A stretch of DNA of 64,000 bases from NCBI RefSeq assembly GCF_000725485.1, contig NZ_JOAG01000025.1, forward strand, positions 1 to 64,000, read 5' to 3'. Under the pieces are notes generated by a model. It had not been told where the DNA came from. It searched no databases and saw only the letters and a program-made list of their open reading frames with translations. This DNA is from Nonomuraea candida. GTDB taxonomy: Bacteria; Actinomycetota; Actinomycetes; Streptosporangiales; Streptosporangiaceae. Positions 56,533 through 64,000 of this stretch are shown in pieces (the first letter of the stretch is position 1; each line of letters starts with the position of its first letter). The position numbers and the translations under genes were made by a program.

Positions 56533-57711
56533 ATGCCCTTCCCCATCAAAGAGGTACGCGCCACGTACCCCGCGCTCTCCGACGGCTACGCCTACCTCGA
56601 CGGCGCCGCCGGCACGCAGACCCCCCGCCCCGTCATCGACGCCATCGCCACCGCCTACCGCACGGGGATCGGCAACGTCGGCGGCGCCTTCCCCGCCAGC
56701 CACCGCTCCGACGCCATCGTGGCCGCCTGCCGCGCCGCGGTGGCCGACCTGGTCGGCGGCGACGCCCGCGGCGTGATCCTCGGCCCCAACATGACGACCC
56801 TCACCTACCGCCTGGCCAGGGCGCTGGCCGGCCCCGGCGACGAGGTGGTGGTCTCCCGGCTGGACCACGACGCCAACGTCCGCCCCTGGACGCAGACCGG
56901 CGCCACCGTCCGGTGGGCCGAGGTGGACCCGGTCACCGGCGAGCTGCCGGTCGAGCAGTACGCCGGACTCGTCAACGAGCGCACCCGGGTGGTCGCGGTC
57001 ACCGCGGCCAGCAACATCCTCGGCACCCGCCCCGACGTGGCCGCCATCGCGGAGCTGGCGCACCGGGCGGGCGCGCTGACGTACGTGGACGGCGTGCACG
57101 CCACCCCGCACGGCCCGGTCGACATGCGCGCGCTGGGCGCCGACTTCTACGCCACCAGCGCCTACAAGTGGTCGGGCCCGCACATCGGCGCGGTGGTCGC
57201 CGACCCGGCGCTGCTGGAGACGCTCGCCCCGGACAAGCTGGCCTGCTCGTCCGACACGGTGCCCGAGCGGTTCGAGACGGGCACGCTGCCCTTCGCCGAC
57301 CTCGACGGGGTGACCGCCGCCGTGGACCACCTGGCCGCCATGGTGCCGGGCCCGGGCAACCGCCGCGAGCGCCTGCTCGCCTCGATGGCCGCCGCCGAGG
57401 AGCACGAGCAGGCGCTGTTCGCGGTGCTGCTCGAAGGGCTGGAGACGATGCCGCACGTGACGGTGTACGGCAAGCCGGCCAGGCGCACCGCCACCGTCTA
57501 CTTCAACGTGGCCGGGCACAGCCCGCGCCGGGTGGCCGAGCACCTGGCCAAGCAGGGCGTGAACGTGTGGAACGGCCACAACTACGCCTGGGAGCTGACC
57601 GCCGCCCTCGGCGTGCGCGACTCGGGCGGCGCGGTGCGCGCGGGCCTGGTCCACTACAACGACCGCTCCGACGTGGACCGCCTCCTGGACGGGGTGGCCC
57701 GCCTGGGGTGA
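56533..57711 (+). CDS. Cysteine-desulfurase-like aminotransferase class V protein
   Basis: A 392-residue PLP enzyme of the SufS-like subfamily. N-terminal YAYLDGAAGTQTPRPVIDAI, VTAASNILGTRPDVAAIAEL, YVDGVHATPHGPVDM (Asp and His contacting PLP) and FYATSAYKWSGPHIGAVVAD (the Schiff-base Lys) are in order. The mobile-loop Cys of true cysteine desulfurases is not obvious. A CSSD sequence near residue 239 is upstream of the expected place. Desulfurase or lyase activity is therefore uncertain. There is no ribosome site before ATG 56533. Its TGA abuts the stop of the convergent FrlC-like gene (TGATCA). Confidence 0.85.
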   Translation: MPFPIKEVRATYPALSDGYAYLDGAAGTQTPRPVIDAIATAYRTGIGNVGGAFPASHRSDAIVAACRAAVADLVGGDARGVILGPNMTTLTYRLARALAGPGDEVVVSRLDHDANVRPWTQTGATVRWAEVDPVTGELPVEQYAGLVNERTRVVAVTAASNILGTRPDVAAIAELAHRAGALTYVDGVHATPHGPVDMRALGADFYATSAYKWSGPHIGAVVADPALLETLAPDKLACSSDTVPERFETGTLPFADLDGVTAAVDHLAAMVPGPGNRRERLLASMAAAEEHEQALFAVLLEGLETMPHVTVYGKPARRTATVYFNVAGHSPRRVAEHLAKQGVNVWNGHNYAWELTAALGVRDSGGAVRAGLVHYNDRSDVDRLLDGVARLG

Positions 57712-58542
57712 TCAGGAGAGCGCGCGCACGGCGTCGAGGCAGCGCCGCACGGCGGGCCTCGGCGCCATGGCGTACGTGCCGTCCCCGAACAGCTCGAACG
57801 TCATGAGCCCGCCGTATCCCCGCCGCTCCAGGGCCTCCAGGTAATCGGCCAGCGGCAGCTCGCCGTCGCCCCACGCCAGGTGCCCGGCGGGCCGGCCGTC
57901 GATAAGGTGGACATGGCGGACCCGGTCGCCGAGCGCGTCGAAGTAGTCGTCCACGCTCTCCCCCGCCACCGCCATCGCCACGGTGTCCAGGACCGCGCCC
58001 AGGTTCGGCGCGCCGATCTCGGAGATCATCCGGGCCAGCGCCCGGGAGTCGTTGACCAGGTTCGACTCGGCGCGCTGCAACGCCTCCAGCACGCACGTCA
58101 CGCCGAGCGTGCCCGCGTACGCGGTGATCTCGCCGATCGCGTCGGCCGCGCGCCGCCAGGCGTCCGCCACCGGCTCGTCCTCGAAGCCGCGCCCCGGCGT
58201 GAGCAGCAGCAGGCCCGCCCCGAGCTCGGCGCACAGCTCCGCGGCCCGCCGGAACATCGCCACGCTGCGCGCCCGCAGCCCGGTGTCCGGCGAGGCCAGG
58301 TTGACCGGGTACATCACCTGCTCGGGCGTCAGGCAGGCGACGGACAGGCCGCGCGACTCGGCGGCGCGCCGCACGGCCCGCGCCCCGGCGTCGCTCAGCT
58401 CCGGGACGTGCAGCTGCGGCGCGATGCCCCACAGCTCCAGCCGCTGCCTGCCGAGGTCGGCCGCGTCGTCGAGGAAGCGCTCGAACGGCAGGTGCTGGTA
58501 GGCGAAGTTCGACCCGGTGAACCGGTCGAGCGGGAACGTCAC
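57712..58542 (-). CDS. FrlC-like sugar epimerase/isomerase (TIM barrel)
   Basis: A 276-residue AP-endonuclease-2/xylose-isomerase-type barrel. Metal ligands fit E153 (CVLEALQ), D186 (GAVLDTVAM), H212 (RHVHLIDG) and E250 (MTFELFGDG). LPFERFLDDAADLGRQRLEL, LTPEQVMYPVNLASPD and FDALGDRVRHVHLIDG resemble E. coli FrlC, which interconverts fructoselysine and psicoselysine. GTG 58542 has AAGGAG five bases upstream. It is the last gene of the leftward ABC operon. A general sugar-epimerase role is the alternative. Confidence 0.82.
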   Translation of the reverse strand: MTFPLDRFTGSNFAYQHLPFERFLDDAADLGRQRLELWGIAPQLHVPELSDAGARAVRRAAESRGLSVACLTPEQVMYPVNLASPDTGLRARSVAMFRRAAELCAELGAGLLLLTPGRGFEDEPVADAWRRAADAIGEITAYAGTLGVTCVLEALQRAESNLVNDSRALARMISEIGAPNLGAVLDTVAMAVAGESVDDYFDALGDRVRHVHLIDGRPAGHLAWGDGELPLADYLEALERRGYGGLMTFELFGDGTYAMAPRPAVRRCLDAVRALS

Positions 58543-58561
58543 GACAACTCCTTCATCGTCT

Positions 58562-58633
58562 ACTTGCCGATCCCATCGGCGCTGCTCACTTGCCGATCCC
58601 ATCGGCGCTGCTCACTTGCCGATCCCATCGGCG
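58562..58633. repeat. 26-bp repeats duplicating the permease 3' end
   Basis: A 26-bp unit (ACTTGCCGATCCCATCGGCG...) occurs at 58562, 58588 and, partly, 58614. The last copy is the end of the permease coding sequence, including its stop. Each copy contains GCCGAT-CCC-ATCGGC, a hairpin of six pairs. The array separates the permease gene from the FrlC-like gene. Confidence 0.85.
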
Positions 58634-59448
58634 AGGCCCTTCACGATGTAGCGCTGGCCCAGGAAGAACAGCAGCACCACCGGCAGCGCCGCGATCACCA
58701 TGCCGGCGAACACGACCGGATAGTCGGTGCCGTGCTTGCTCATCAGGCTCGTCAGCCCGACCGGCAGCGTCTGCACGCCGGACCCGCTGGTGAAGATCAT
58801 CGCGAACAGGTACTCGTTCCAGGTGAACAGGATGTGCAGCAGCACCGTCGAGGTGAGGATGGGCTTGCACATCGGCAGGATGACCCGCCAGAACGCCGTC
58901 CACCGGCCCGCGCCGTCCATCTCGGCGGCCTCGTCCACCTCGCGCGGCAGGTCGATCATGTACGCCCGGATGAGGAACGTGGTGAACGGGATGCGGAAGG
59001 CGGTGTAGAGGATGAGCAGCGCCCAGAACGTGTTGTACAGGCCCATCGACTGGAACAGCTTCACCAGCGGCACGAGCGCCACGGTCGGGGCCAGCATCAG
59101 CCCGCCGAGGATCGCCGCCGTGAGCGTCCGGTTCATCGGCACGTCCACCCGCGTCAGCCCGTAGGCGGCCCACGCGCTGACGAACACGGTCGCCACCGTC
59201 GAGGTCACCGTGACCAGCACGCTGGTGGTGAGATAGTCGCTGACGCCCCGGTTCCACGCCTTGGCGTAGTTGTCGAAGCTCCAGTCCAGCGGCAGCGCGA
59301 ACGGGTCGCCGAACAGCTCGGCGTTGGTCTTGAACCCGTTGAGCGTCATCCACAGCAGCGGATAGAGCACGACCACCGCCAGGGCCAGCAGGAACGCCCA
59401 CATGAAGACGCGGGCGATCACCCCGAGGAAGCTCAGGCGCGTCACCAT
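58612..59448 (-). CDS. Carbohydrate ABC transporter permease (MalG type)
   Basis: A 278-residue permease of the CUT1 family with six membrane helices. The EAA loop is EVDEAAEMDGAGRWTAFWRV (ILPMCKP follows), the ATPase contact. The C-terminus is KGLADGIGK. ATG 59448 overlaps the upstream permease stop by seven bases; GTG 59445 would give a GTGA overlap. It pairs with the MalF-type permease. No ATPase gene is in the cluster, so a shared MsmX/MsiK-type ATPase is expected. Confidence 0.92.
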   Translation of the reverse strand: MVTRLSFLGVIARVFMWAFLLALAVVVLYPLLWMTLNGFKTNAELFGDPFALPLDWSFDNYAKAWNRGVSDYLTTSVLVTVTSTVATVFVSAWAAYGLTRVDVPMNRTLTAAILGGLMLAPTVALVPLVKLFQSMGLYNTFWALLILYTAFRIPFTTFLIRAYMIDLPREVDEAAEMDGAGRWTAFWRVILPMCKPILTSTVLLHILFTWNEYLFAMIFTSGSGVQTLPVGLTSLMSKHGTDYPVVFAGMVIAALPVVLLFFLGQRYIVKGLADGIGK

Positions 59449-60329
59449 TCCACCCTTCTCCTGCGGGTGAACCAGAGCTGCGCCACCGCCACGCCGAGCG
59501 TGATCACGAACAGCACGGTGGCGATCGCCGCGGCGTACCCGAAGTCGTTGCGCACGAACCCGCTGCGGTACAGCCAGGTGCCCAGCACCTGGGTCGAGTT
59601 GTCGGGCCCGCCTCCCGTCATCACCATCACCTCGTTGAACACCTGGAACGCGCCCGAGAGCGTGACGATCGCCATCAGCCCGGTCATCTCGCGCACGAGC
59701 GGCACCGTGATCCGGAAGAAGCGGCCGACCGGGCCGACGCCGTCGATGGCGGCGGCGCCGTAGATCTCGGCCGGGATGCGCTGGATCGCCACCGCGAACA
59801 GCAGCGTCGAGTAGCCGAAGCCCTGCCACTGGCTCATCGCGATGATCGCGGACATGGCGGTGCTCTCCTGGCCCAGCCAGGCCTGGGCGAGCTCGCCGAG
59901 GCCGGCGGCCCTCAGCGCGTGGTTGAGCGGGCCCAGGTTCGGCTCGTAGATGAAGTAGAACAGCAGGCCCGCGACGGTCAGCGAGATCGCCGACGGGATG
60001 AAGTAGACCGCCCGCAGCGCGCGCTGCCACCGCTGGCTCCGCACGCCCTCGATGAGCGCGGCGAGCAGCAGCGCGCCGAGCACCTGGAAGACGATGGAGA
60101 TCGCCGCGTAGAGCGCGTTGTTGCCCAGGGACGACCAGAAGACGGGGTCCCCGGCCAGCTTGGCGTAGTTGGCCAGGCCGGCGAATTCCTGGCTGCCGCT
60201 GTAGATGTCCCACTCCAGCGTGCTGAAGCCCAGGTTCTGCACGAGGGGCAGGTAGACGAACACTCCGACGAGCACGAGGGCGGGCAGGACCCACGCGAGC
60301 CCGAGCGTCCTTCGCAGGGTGGCGCGCAC
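59442..60329 (-). CDS. Carbohydrate ABC transporter permease (MalF type)
   Basis: A 295-residue CUT1 permease with six helices. It starts RTLGLAWVLPALVLVGVFVY, and the EAA-loop equivalent is EIYGAAAIDGVGPVGRFFRI, TVPLVRE. It lies 12 bases after the solute-binding-protein gene and overlaps the MalG-type gene. GGGGAG lies nine bases before GTG 60329. Together with the other two components it likely imports the Amadori compound. Confidence 0.92.
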   Translation of the reverse strand: MRATLRRTLGLAWVLPALVLVGVFVYLPLVQNLGFSTLEWDIYSGSQEFAGLANYAKLAGDPVFWSSLGNNALYAAISIVFQVLGALLLAALIEGVRSQRWQRALRAVYFIPSAISLTVAGLLFYFIYEPNLGPLNHALRAAGLGELAQAWLGQESTAMSAIIAMSQWQGFGYSTLLFAVAIQRIPAEIYGAAAIDGVGPVGRFFRITVPLVREMTGLMAIVTLSGAFQVFNEVMVMTGGGPDNSTQVLGTWLYRSGFVRNDFGYAAAIATVLFVITLGVAVAQLWFTRRRRVEW

Positions 60330-60341
60330 GCGAGGACTCCC

Positions 60342-61658
60342 CTACCTGGCCGATTCCGAGGCCCGGCGCACGCTGTCGAGCACCTGCTCGGCCGTCTTCC
60401 CGCCGCTGACCAGCGCCTCGCCGCCGGCCAGCCACGCGTCGGCCACCTCGGGGACGGTGACGGTGTCGAGCCAGACGGCCAGCTTCGGCGCCTTGTTGAC
60501 CAGCTGCATGCCCTCGTGGACGGCCTTGCTGGAGGTCTCCTCCGTGACGGCGCCGACGACGGTGCTCGGCTGTCCGTACGGCGGGGCGGACAGCGTCTTG
60601 GCGTTCTCCAGGCTGGTGGCGAACTTCATGAAGTCGACCGCGAGCGCGACCCTGGGCGACCTGGCGTTGATCAGGTAGCCCTCGGGCGACCCCTCCAGCA
60701 CCGCCGGGTCACCGGCCGCGTTCGCCGGGACGGGGAGCGGGAAGATGCCGAAGTCGTCCGGTTCGAGCTTGCCGCCGGAGGTGGCGTTGTCGAACTCCAG
60801 GATCTCCTGGTAGTACATGGCGGCCTTGCCGCCGGCGAACGCCTCCTGGGCGGAGCTGTAGAGCACGCCGTTGGTGCCCTCGCGGGTGTCGGTGCACTGG
60901 CCGACCAGCGTCTTGAACTGGTTGAGCGCGGTGACGTAACCGGGGTGGGCGAGCTTGGCGGTGGCCGGGTCGAAGTCGGCCTGGAGGGTGGCGTCGGGCA
61001 CGTTGTAGGCGAAGAGCTGCTGCAGGTAGTGCAGGGCGGGCCAGCCGTCCTTGTTGCCGAAGGCGATGGGCTCGTACCCGGCCTTGCGCAGCGGCCCGCA
61101 GGCGGCGATCAGCTCCTCGAACGTCTTGGGCACCGCGACGCCCGCCTTGGCGAAGGCGCTCTTGCTGTAGCCCATGAACTTGCCGTTGCCGTAGAGCGGG
61201 ATGCCGTAGTACTTGCCGTCGCGGGCGAAGGCGGCCAGCGAGCCGGGGCTGAAGGTCTTCCCCCACGCGGTGTCGGGGCCGATCACCTTGGTCAGGTCGG
61301 CCGCGCGTCCGCCGCGGATGTAGTTGTCGGCCCAGTTGCCGGTCCAGGTGAAGTAGATGTCGGGCAGCGCGTCGGAGGCGGTGAGCGTCTTGAGCTTGTC
61401 CTTGACGCTCTGGTCGGTCTCCTGGATCAGCTCCACCTTCACCTGCGGATGCTGCTTCTGGTACGCCGCCGCGAGGTTCTCGAAGTAGGGCCCCGTGGGG
61501 TCGCCGGCGAACTTGGTGAGGATGCTCAGCGTGCCGGAGAACTCCGGCGGGGCGGCGGCGTCGGCCGCCGGGGCCTGGGGGGTTCCGCCGCCGGAGCAGG
61601 CGGCCAGGGTGAGTGTCCCGAGGAGTGCCGCGAACGTCGGCAGGGCGCGAGGGCGCAT
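60342..61658 (-). CDS. Sugar ABC transporter substrate-binding lipoprotein
   Basis: A 438-residue lipoprotein (LLGTLTLAACSGG lipobox) of the family 1 (CUT1) solute-binding fold. LSILTKFAGDPTGPYFENLA, LPDIYFTWTGNWADNYIRGG, KYYGIPLYGNGKFMGYSKSA and KAAMYYQEILEF show the two-lobed pattern. It is the first gene of the leftward operon. AAAGGAAG precedes the ATG and the CTGATACCGGTACCAG operator lies 58 bases upstream. Ligand identity (fructoselysine or similar) is inferred from neighbours. Confidence 0.9.
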   Translation of the reverse strand: MRPRALPTFAALLGTLTLAACSGGGTPQAPAADAAAPPEFSGTLSILTKFAGDPTGPYFENLAAAYQKQHPQVKVELIQETDQSVKDKLKTLTASDALPDIYFTWTGNWADNYIRGGRAADLTKVIGPDTAWGKTFSPGSLAAFARDGKYYGIPLYGNGKFMGYSKSAFAKAGVAVPKTFEELIAACGPLRKAGYEPIAFGNKDGWPALHYLQQLFAYNVPDATLQADFDPATAKLAHPGYVTALNQFKTLVGQCTDTREGTNGVLYSSAQEAFAGGKAAMYYQEILEFDNATSGGKLEPDDFGIFPLPVPANAAGDPAVLEGSPEGYLINARSPRVALAVDFMKFATSLENAKTLSAPPYGQPSTVVGAVTEETSSKAVHEGMQLVNKAPKLAVWLDTVTVPEVADAWLAGGEALVSGGKTAEQVLDSVRRASESAR

Positions 61659-61715
61659 GGGCTTCCTTTCTCTACCGGCAAGCCGTGCGTGGTGTTGGCC
61701 GACCCTACAGCTCAC

Positions 61716-61731
61716 CTGATACCGGTACCAG
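61716..61731. promoter_or_regulatory. LacI-type operator, proximal to the ABC operon
   Basis: CTGATACCGGTACCAG is a 16-bp palindrome with one mismatched pair and a CG centre. It shares its GATACCGGTA core with the site at 61865. Confidence 0.7.
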
Positions 61732-61864
61732 ACCCGTAAGCCAAGATCTTTTCTTCGTTGCCCCGGCGTGACCTGGCGACACCGACAAGGCTCCAGCTCA
61801 GAACCGGTTGTACGAGAAGGGAGGTTGACGCCGTCCGGGACGGTGTGCCAACGTGACCCCCGCG

Positions 61865-61878
61865 TGATACCGGTATCA
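61865..61878. promoter_or_regulatory. LacI-type operator, proximal to frlB-like gene
   Basis: TGATACCGGTATCA is a perfect 14-bp palindrome, 46 bases before the deglycase ATG. The two sites are about 149 bp apart between divergent operons, allowing looping by a dimeric or tetrameric LacI protein such as the one encoded at 63818. Confidence 0.75.
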
Positions 61879-61923
61879 GGTCCCATTTGAACGGACGCCG
61901 GAAATCCCGGAAAGGACACGAAG

Positions 61924-62925
61924 ATGCTCGGATTCGACGAGCCGGAATTTCTCTCCCAGGCAGCCAGCGCGGTGGCCCTGCGCCCGCGCATCGAGGAGCT
62001 GGTCGACCGGCTCGTGGACGAGGGGTTCGACACCCTGCTCCTCGTCGGGGCCGGCGGCACCTACGCGCAGATGTGGCCGTACGAGCACCTCGCCCGGCGC
62101 AGCTCGACGCTCGACGTGCGCGCGGTGATCGCGGCCGAGCTGGTCGCCTCCGGTGACGCCCGGCTGGGCGAGCGCACGGTGGCGCTGTTCACCTCCGTCT
62201 CGGGCACGACCGACGACAGCGTGCGGGCGATGGAGTACTGCAGGTCGAAGGGGGCGTACACGATCTCCTTCACCGGCCACCCCGACTCCCCCGTGGCCGC
62301 CAAGGCGGACACGGCGCTGATCTCCGAGCCCAAGACGTGGCCGTTCGACTTCCAGCTGCTGCTGTTCATGGGCCGGCTGCTGGCCCGGCGCGGCGAGTTC
62401 GACGGCTACGAGCGCCTCGCCGCCGAGCTGGCCGGGATCCCGCAGGTCCTGGTGGAGGTGGCCAGGCAGGCCGAGCCGGTGGCGGCCGCGTTCGCCGAGG
62501 CCCACAAGGACAGCGACTACTACTTCCTCATCGGCGGCGGCAACCTGTGGGGCTTCACCTACCTCTACTCGATGTGCATCCTCGAGGAGATGCAGTGGCT
62601 GCGCACCACCCGCGTGCACAGCGCCGAGTTCTTCCACGGCTCGCTGGAACTGCTGGAGGAGGACACCAGCGTGATCGTCTTCCAGGGTGAGGACGAGACC
62701 CGCGCCCTGACCGACCGCGCCGAGGCGTTCGCGCGGCGCGTCTCCAAGGACGTCACGGTCTTCGACACCCGCGACTACCCGCTGACCGGGATCAGCCCCG
62801 AGTTCCGCGGCCTGCTCGCGCCGCTCGTGCTCGACACCGTCATGAGCCGGGTCAGCAAGCACCTGGAGCGGGTCCGCGACCACTCGCTCGACCTGCGCCG
62901 CTACTACCGGGTCATGGACTACTGA
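61924..62925 (+). CDS. frlB: FrlB-like SIS-domain deglycase
   Basis: A 333-residue double-SIS protein resembling fructoselysine-6-phosphate deglycase (FrlB/FraB). VGAGGTYAQMW and TSVSGTTDDSVRAMEYCRSK are SIS phosphosugar-binding motifs. E222 and H238 (LEEMQWLRTTRVHSAEFFHG) have the 16-residue spacing of the FraB catalytic Glu and His. The reaction expected is 6-P-fructoselysine to glucose-6-phosphate plus lysine. It is the first gene of the rightward operon, four bases before the kinase. Confidence 0.85.
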   Translation: MLGFDEPEFLSQAASAVALRPRIEELVDRLVDEGFDTLLLVGAGGTYAQMWPYEHLARRSSTLDVRAVIAAELVASGDARLGERTVALFTSVSGTTDDSVRAMEYCRSKGAYTISFTGHPDSPVAAKADTALISEPKTWPFDFQLLLFMGRLLARRGEFDGYERLAAELAGIPQVLVEVARQAEPVAAAFAEAHKDSDYYFLIGGGNLWGFTYLYSMCILEEMQWLRTTRVHSAEFFHGSLELLEEDTSVIVFQGEDETRALTDRAEAFARRVSKDVTVFDTRDYPLTGISPEFRGLLAPLVLDTVMSRVSKHLERVRDHSLDLRRYYRVMDY

Positions 62926-62929
62926 GCCG

Positions 62930-63802
62930 ATGAGAGTGCTCGGCTTCGGCGACAACATCGTCGACCGGTTCGTCGACCGGGGCATCGACTACCCCGGCGG
63001 CAACAGCGTCAACGTCGCCGTCTACGCCCGCAGGCTCGGCGTGGAGGCCGCCTACCTGGGAGTCTTCGGTGACGACGGGCTCGGCGGGTTCCTGCGCGAG
63101 TCGATCGCCGCCGAGGGCGTGGCCGTGAACCGCTGTGTCGTACGGGCCGGGGAGAGCGGCCTCTCCCGCCTGCGGGTGGACGACGGCGACCGCGTCTTCC
63201 TGGGCTGGAACGGCGGCGGCGTCACCGTGCGGGAGCCGCTGGTGCTCGACGCGGACCTGCTCGGCTACGTGGCGGGCTTCGACCTGGTGCACTCCAGCGT
63301 CTACTCGCGCAGCGAGCCGGAGCTGCCCAAGCTGGCCGGGCGCGGCCCGCTGGTCAGCTTCGACCTGTCCAGCGAGGAGGAGTTCCGCGACGCGGCCTAC
63401 CTCGACCGCATCTGCCCGTACGCCGACCTGGTGCTGCTGTCCTGCTCCCACCTCGACGAGCGGGCCACGGCGGACCTGCTCGCCGAGGTGGTGGGGCGGG
63501 GCGCCGGGCTCGCGCTCGGCACCCGTGGCGTGGCCGGCGCGCTCGCCCACGACGGCCGGGTGACGGTGCCGGCCCCCGCCCGGCTCGCCGAGGGCCTGGT
63601 GGACACGATGGGCTGCGGCGACGCCTTCCTCGCCGGGTTCGCCGTGTCGCTGCTGGGCGACGGCTGGGCGGTGGGCGCGCCCGCGAGGCCCGCCGCGATC
63701 GAGCGGGCGCTGCGCCAGGGGGCCGAGGCGGCGTACGCGCAGTGCTTCGTCGAGGGCGCCTTCGGGCACGGCCGGGACAGTATCCTGTCCGGATCAAGGT
63801 GA
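62930..63802 (+). CDS. frlD: FrlD-like PfkB-family fructoselysine kinase
   Basis: A 290-residue PfkB/ribokinase-family kinase. VLGFGDNIVDRF and YPGGNSVNVAVYARRLG are the substrate motifs. The anion hole and catalytic base are DTMGCGDAFLAGF (D231). The order and wording follow E. coli FrlD closely (GDN.VD, GGN.VNVAVY), including DRVFLGWNGG. It phosphorylates C6 of the imported Amadori product before FrlB cleavage. GGACAG and CTGTCC near its end (63775-63790) form a small hairpin just before the regulator gene. Confidence 0.87.
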   Translation: MRVLGFGDNIVDRFVDRGIDYPGGNSVNVAVYARRLGVEAAYLGVFGDDGLGGFLRESIAAEGVAVNRCVVRAGESGLSRLRVDDGDRVFLGWNGGGVTVREPLVLDADLLGYVAGFDLVHSSVYSRSEPELPKLAGRGPLVSFDLSSEEEFRDAAYLDRICPYADLVLLSCSHLDERATADLLAEVVGRGAGLALGTRGVAGALAHDGRVTVPAPARLAEGLVDTMGCGDAFLAGFAVSLLGDGWAVGAPARPAAIERALRQGAEAAYAQCFVEGAFGHGRDSILSGSR

Positions 63803-63817
63803 CGAGGGACGGGACGC

Positions 63818-64000
63818 ATGCCGACTGACCGCGGCCAGGCGGGGCCGACGATCTCCGAGGTGGCGGCGGAGGCCGGCGTGGGCCGCGCCACCGCGGCCCG
63901 CACGCTGGGCGGCTACGGATACGTCAGCCCCGAGCTGCGCGCGCGGGTGCTGGCGGCGGCCGAGAAGCTCGGCTACCGCGCCAACAGGCTGGCCCGCAGC
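63818..64000 (+). CDS. LacI-family regulator, N-terminal part (3' truncated by window edge)
   Basis: The first 61 residues contain a Lac[56 protein letters not shown], the last being the hinge. It starts 15 bases after the kinase gene and so belongs to the rightward operon. It is the obvious protein to bind the paired CCGG-centred operators upstream and to respond to the substrate. The effector domain lies outside the window. Confidence 0.9.
   Translation, partial: MPTDRGQAGPTISEVAAEAGVGRATAARTLGGYGYVSPELRARVLAAAEKLGYRANRLARS

Overview
The window is very GC-rich (roughly 70-75 %), gene-dense actinobacterial chromosome with strong G/C bias at third codon positions, many GTG/TTG starts and ATGA stop/start overlaps. 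The protein repertoire (many TetR and LacI regulators, a Zur-type zinc importer with AztD chaperones, an accessory EF-G, carbohydrate-active enzymes) fits a Streptosporangiales-type actinomycete such as Nonomuraea. The genus is an inference. No rRNA, tRNA, insertion sequence or CRISPR array was recognised.

Layout. 1-6.9 kb: 3' end of a Ser/Thr kinase coupled to a small membrane protein, a divergent TetR/cytochrome P450 pair around a palindrome, an NAD-dependent dehydrogenase, a pentapeptide-repeat protein with an N-terminal Cys cluster, and a cis-prenyltransferase. 7-21 kb: housekeeping and accessory genes (LysE exporter, Rsm22-like methyltransferase, TetR/DsbA-like pair, hydrolase, DUF4180 with an excisionase-type HTH protein, an AlkZ-like winged-helix protein, a soluble ABC ATPase, ArsR/SRPBCC pair, phosphoesterase, FAD oxidase). 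21-26.5 kb: a complete zinc ABC importer (aztB, AztD-like paralogue, aztC, aztD, and divergent aztA) with a Zur-box-like palindrome. 27-31 kb: OlsB-like acyltransferase and an accessory EF-G with a candidate leader peptide. 31-36 kb: two overlapping secreted M14 carboxypeptidases.

36-52 kb is rich in carbohydrate functions: a frameshifted YihT-like aldolase, a PL11 rhamnogalacturonan lyase, secreted proteins, an ABC exporter with a two-component system, a beta-helix enzyme remnant, and a LacI/GH3/GH42 cluster. 52-57.7 kb holds a decayed adenosine deaminase, a methyltransferase, a group-2 sigma factor divergent from a TetR regulator across two matching operators, a second AlkZ-like protein and a SufS-type aminotransferase.

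57.7-64 kb is the most coherent system: a divergent regulon whose enzymes resemble FrlB (deglycase), FrlC (epimerase) and FrlD (kinase), with an ABC importer and a LacI regulator, controlled by two near-identical CG-centred palindromes. I read it as an actinobacterial fructoselysine/Amadori-product catabolic locus. A second theme is that several genes are followed by short tandem repeats whose unit includes the stop codon. Noncoding operator-like arrays (CGCAAG/CTTGCG near 45.4 kb, GACCYGGGTC near 43.2 kb) are the other unexplained signals.
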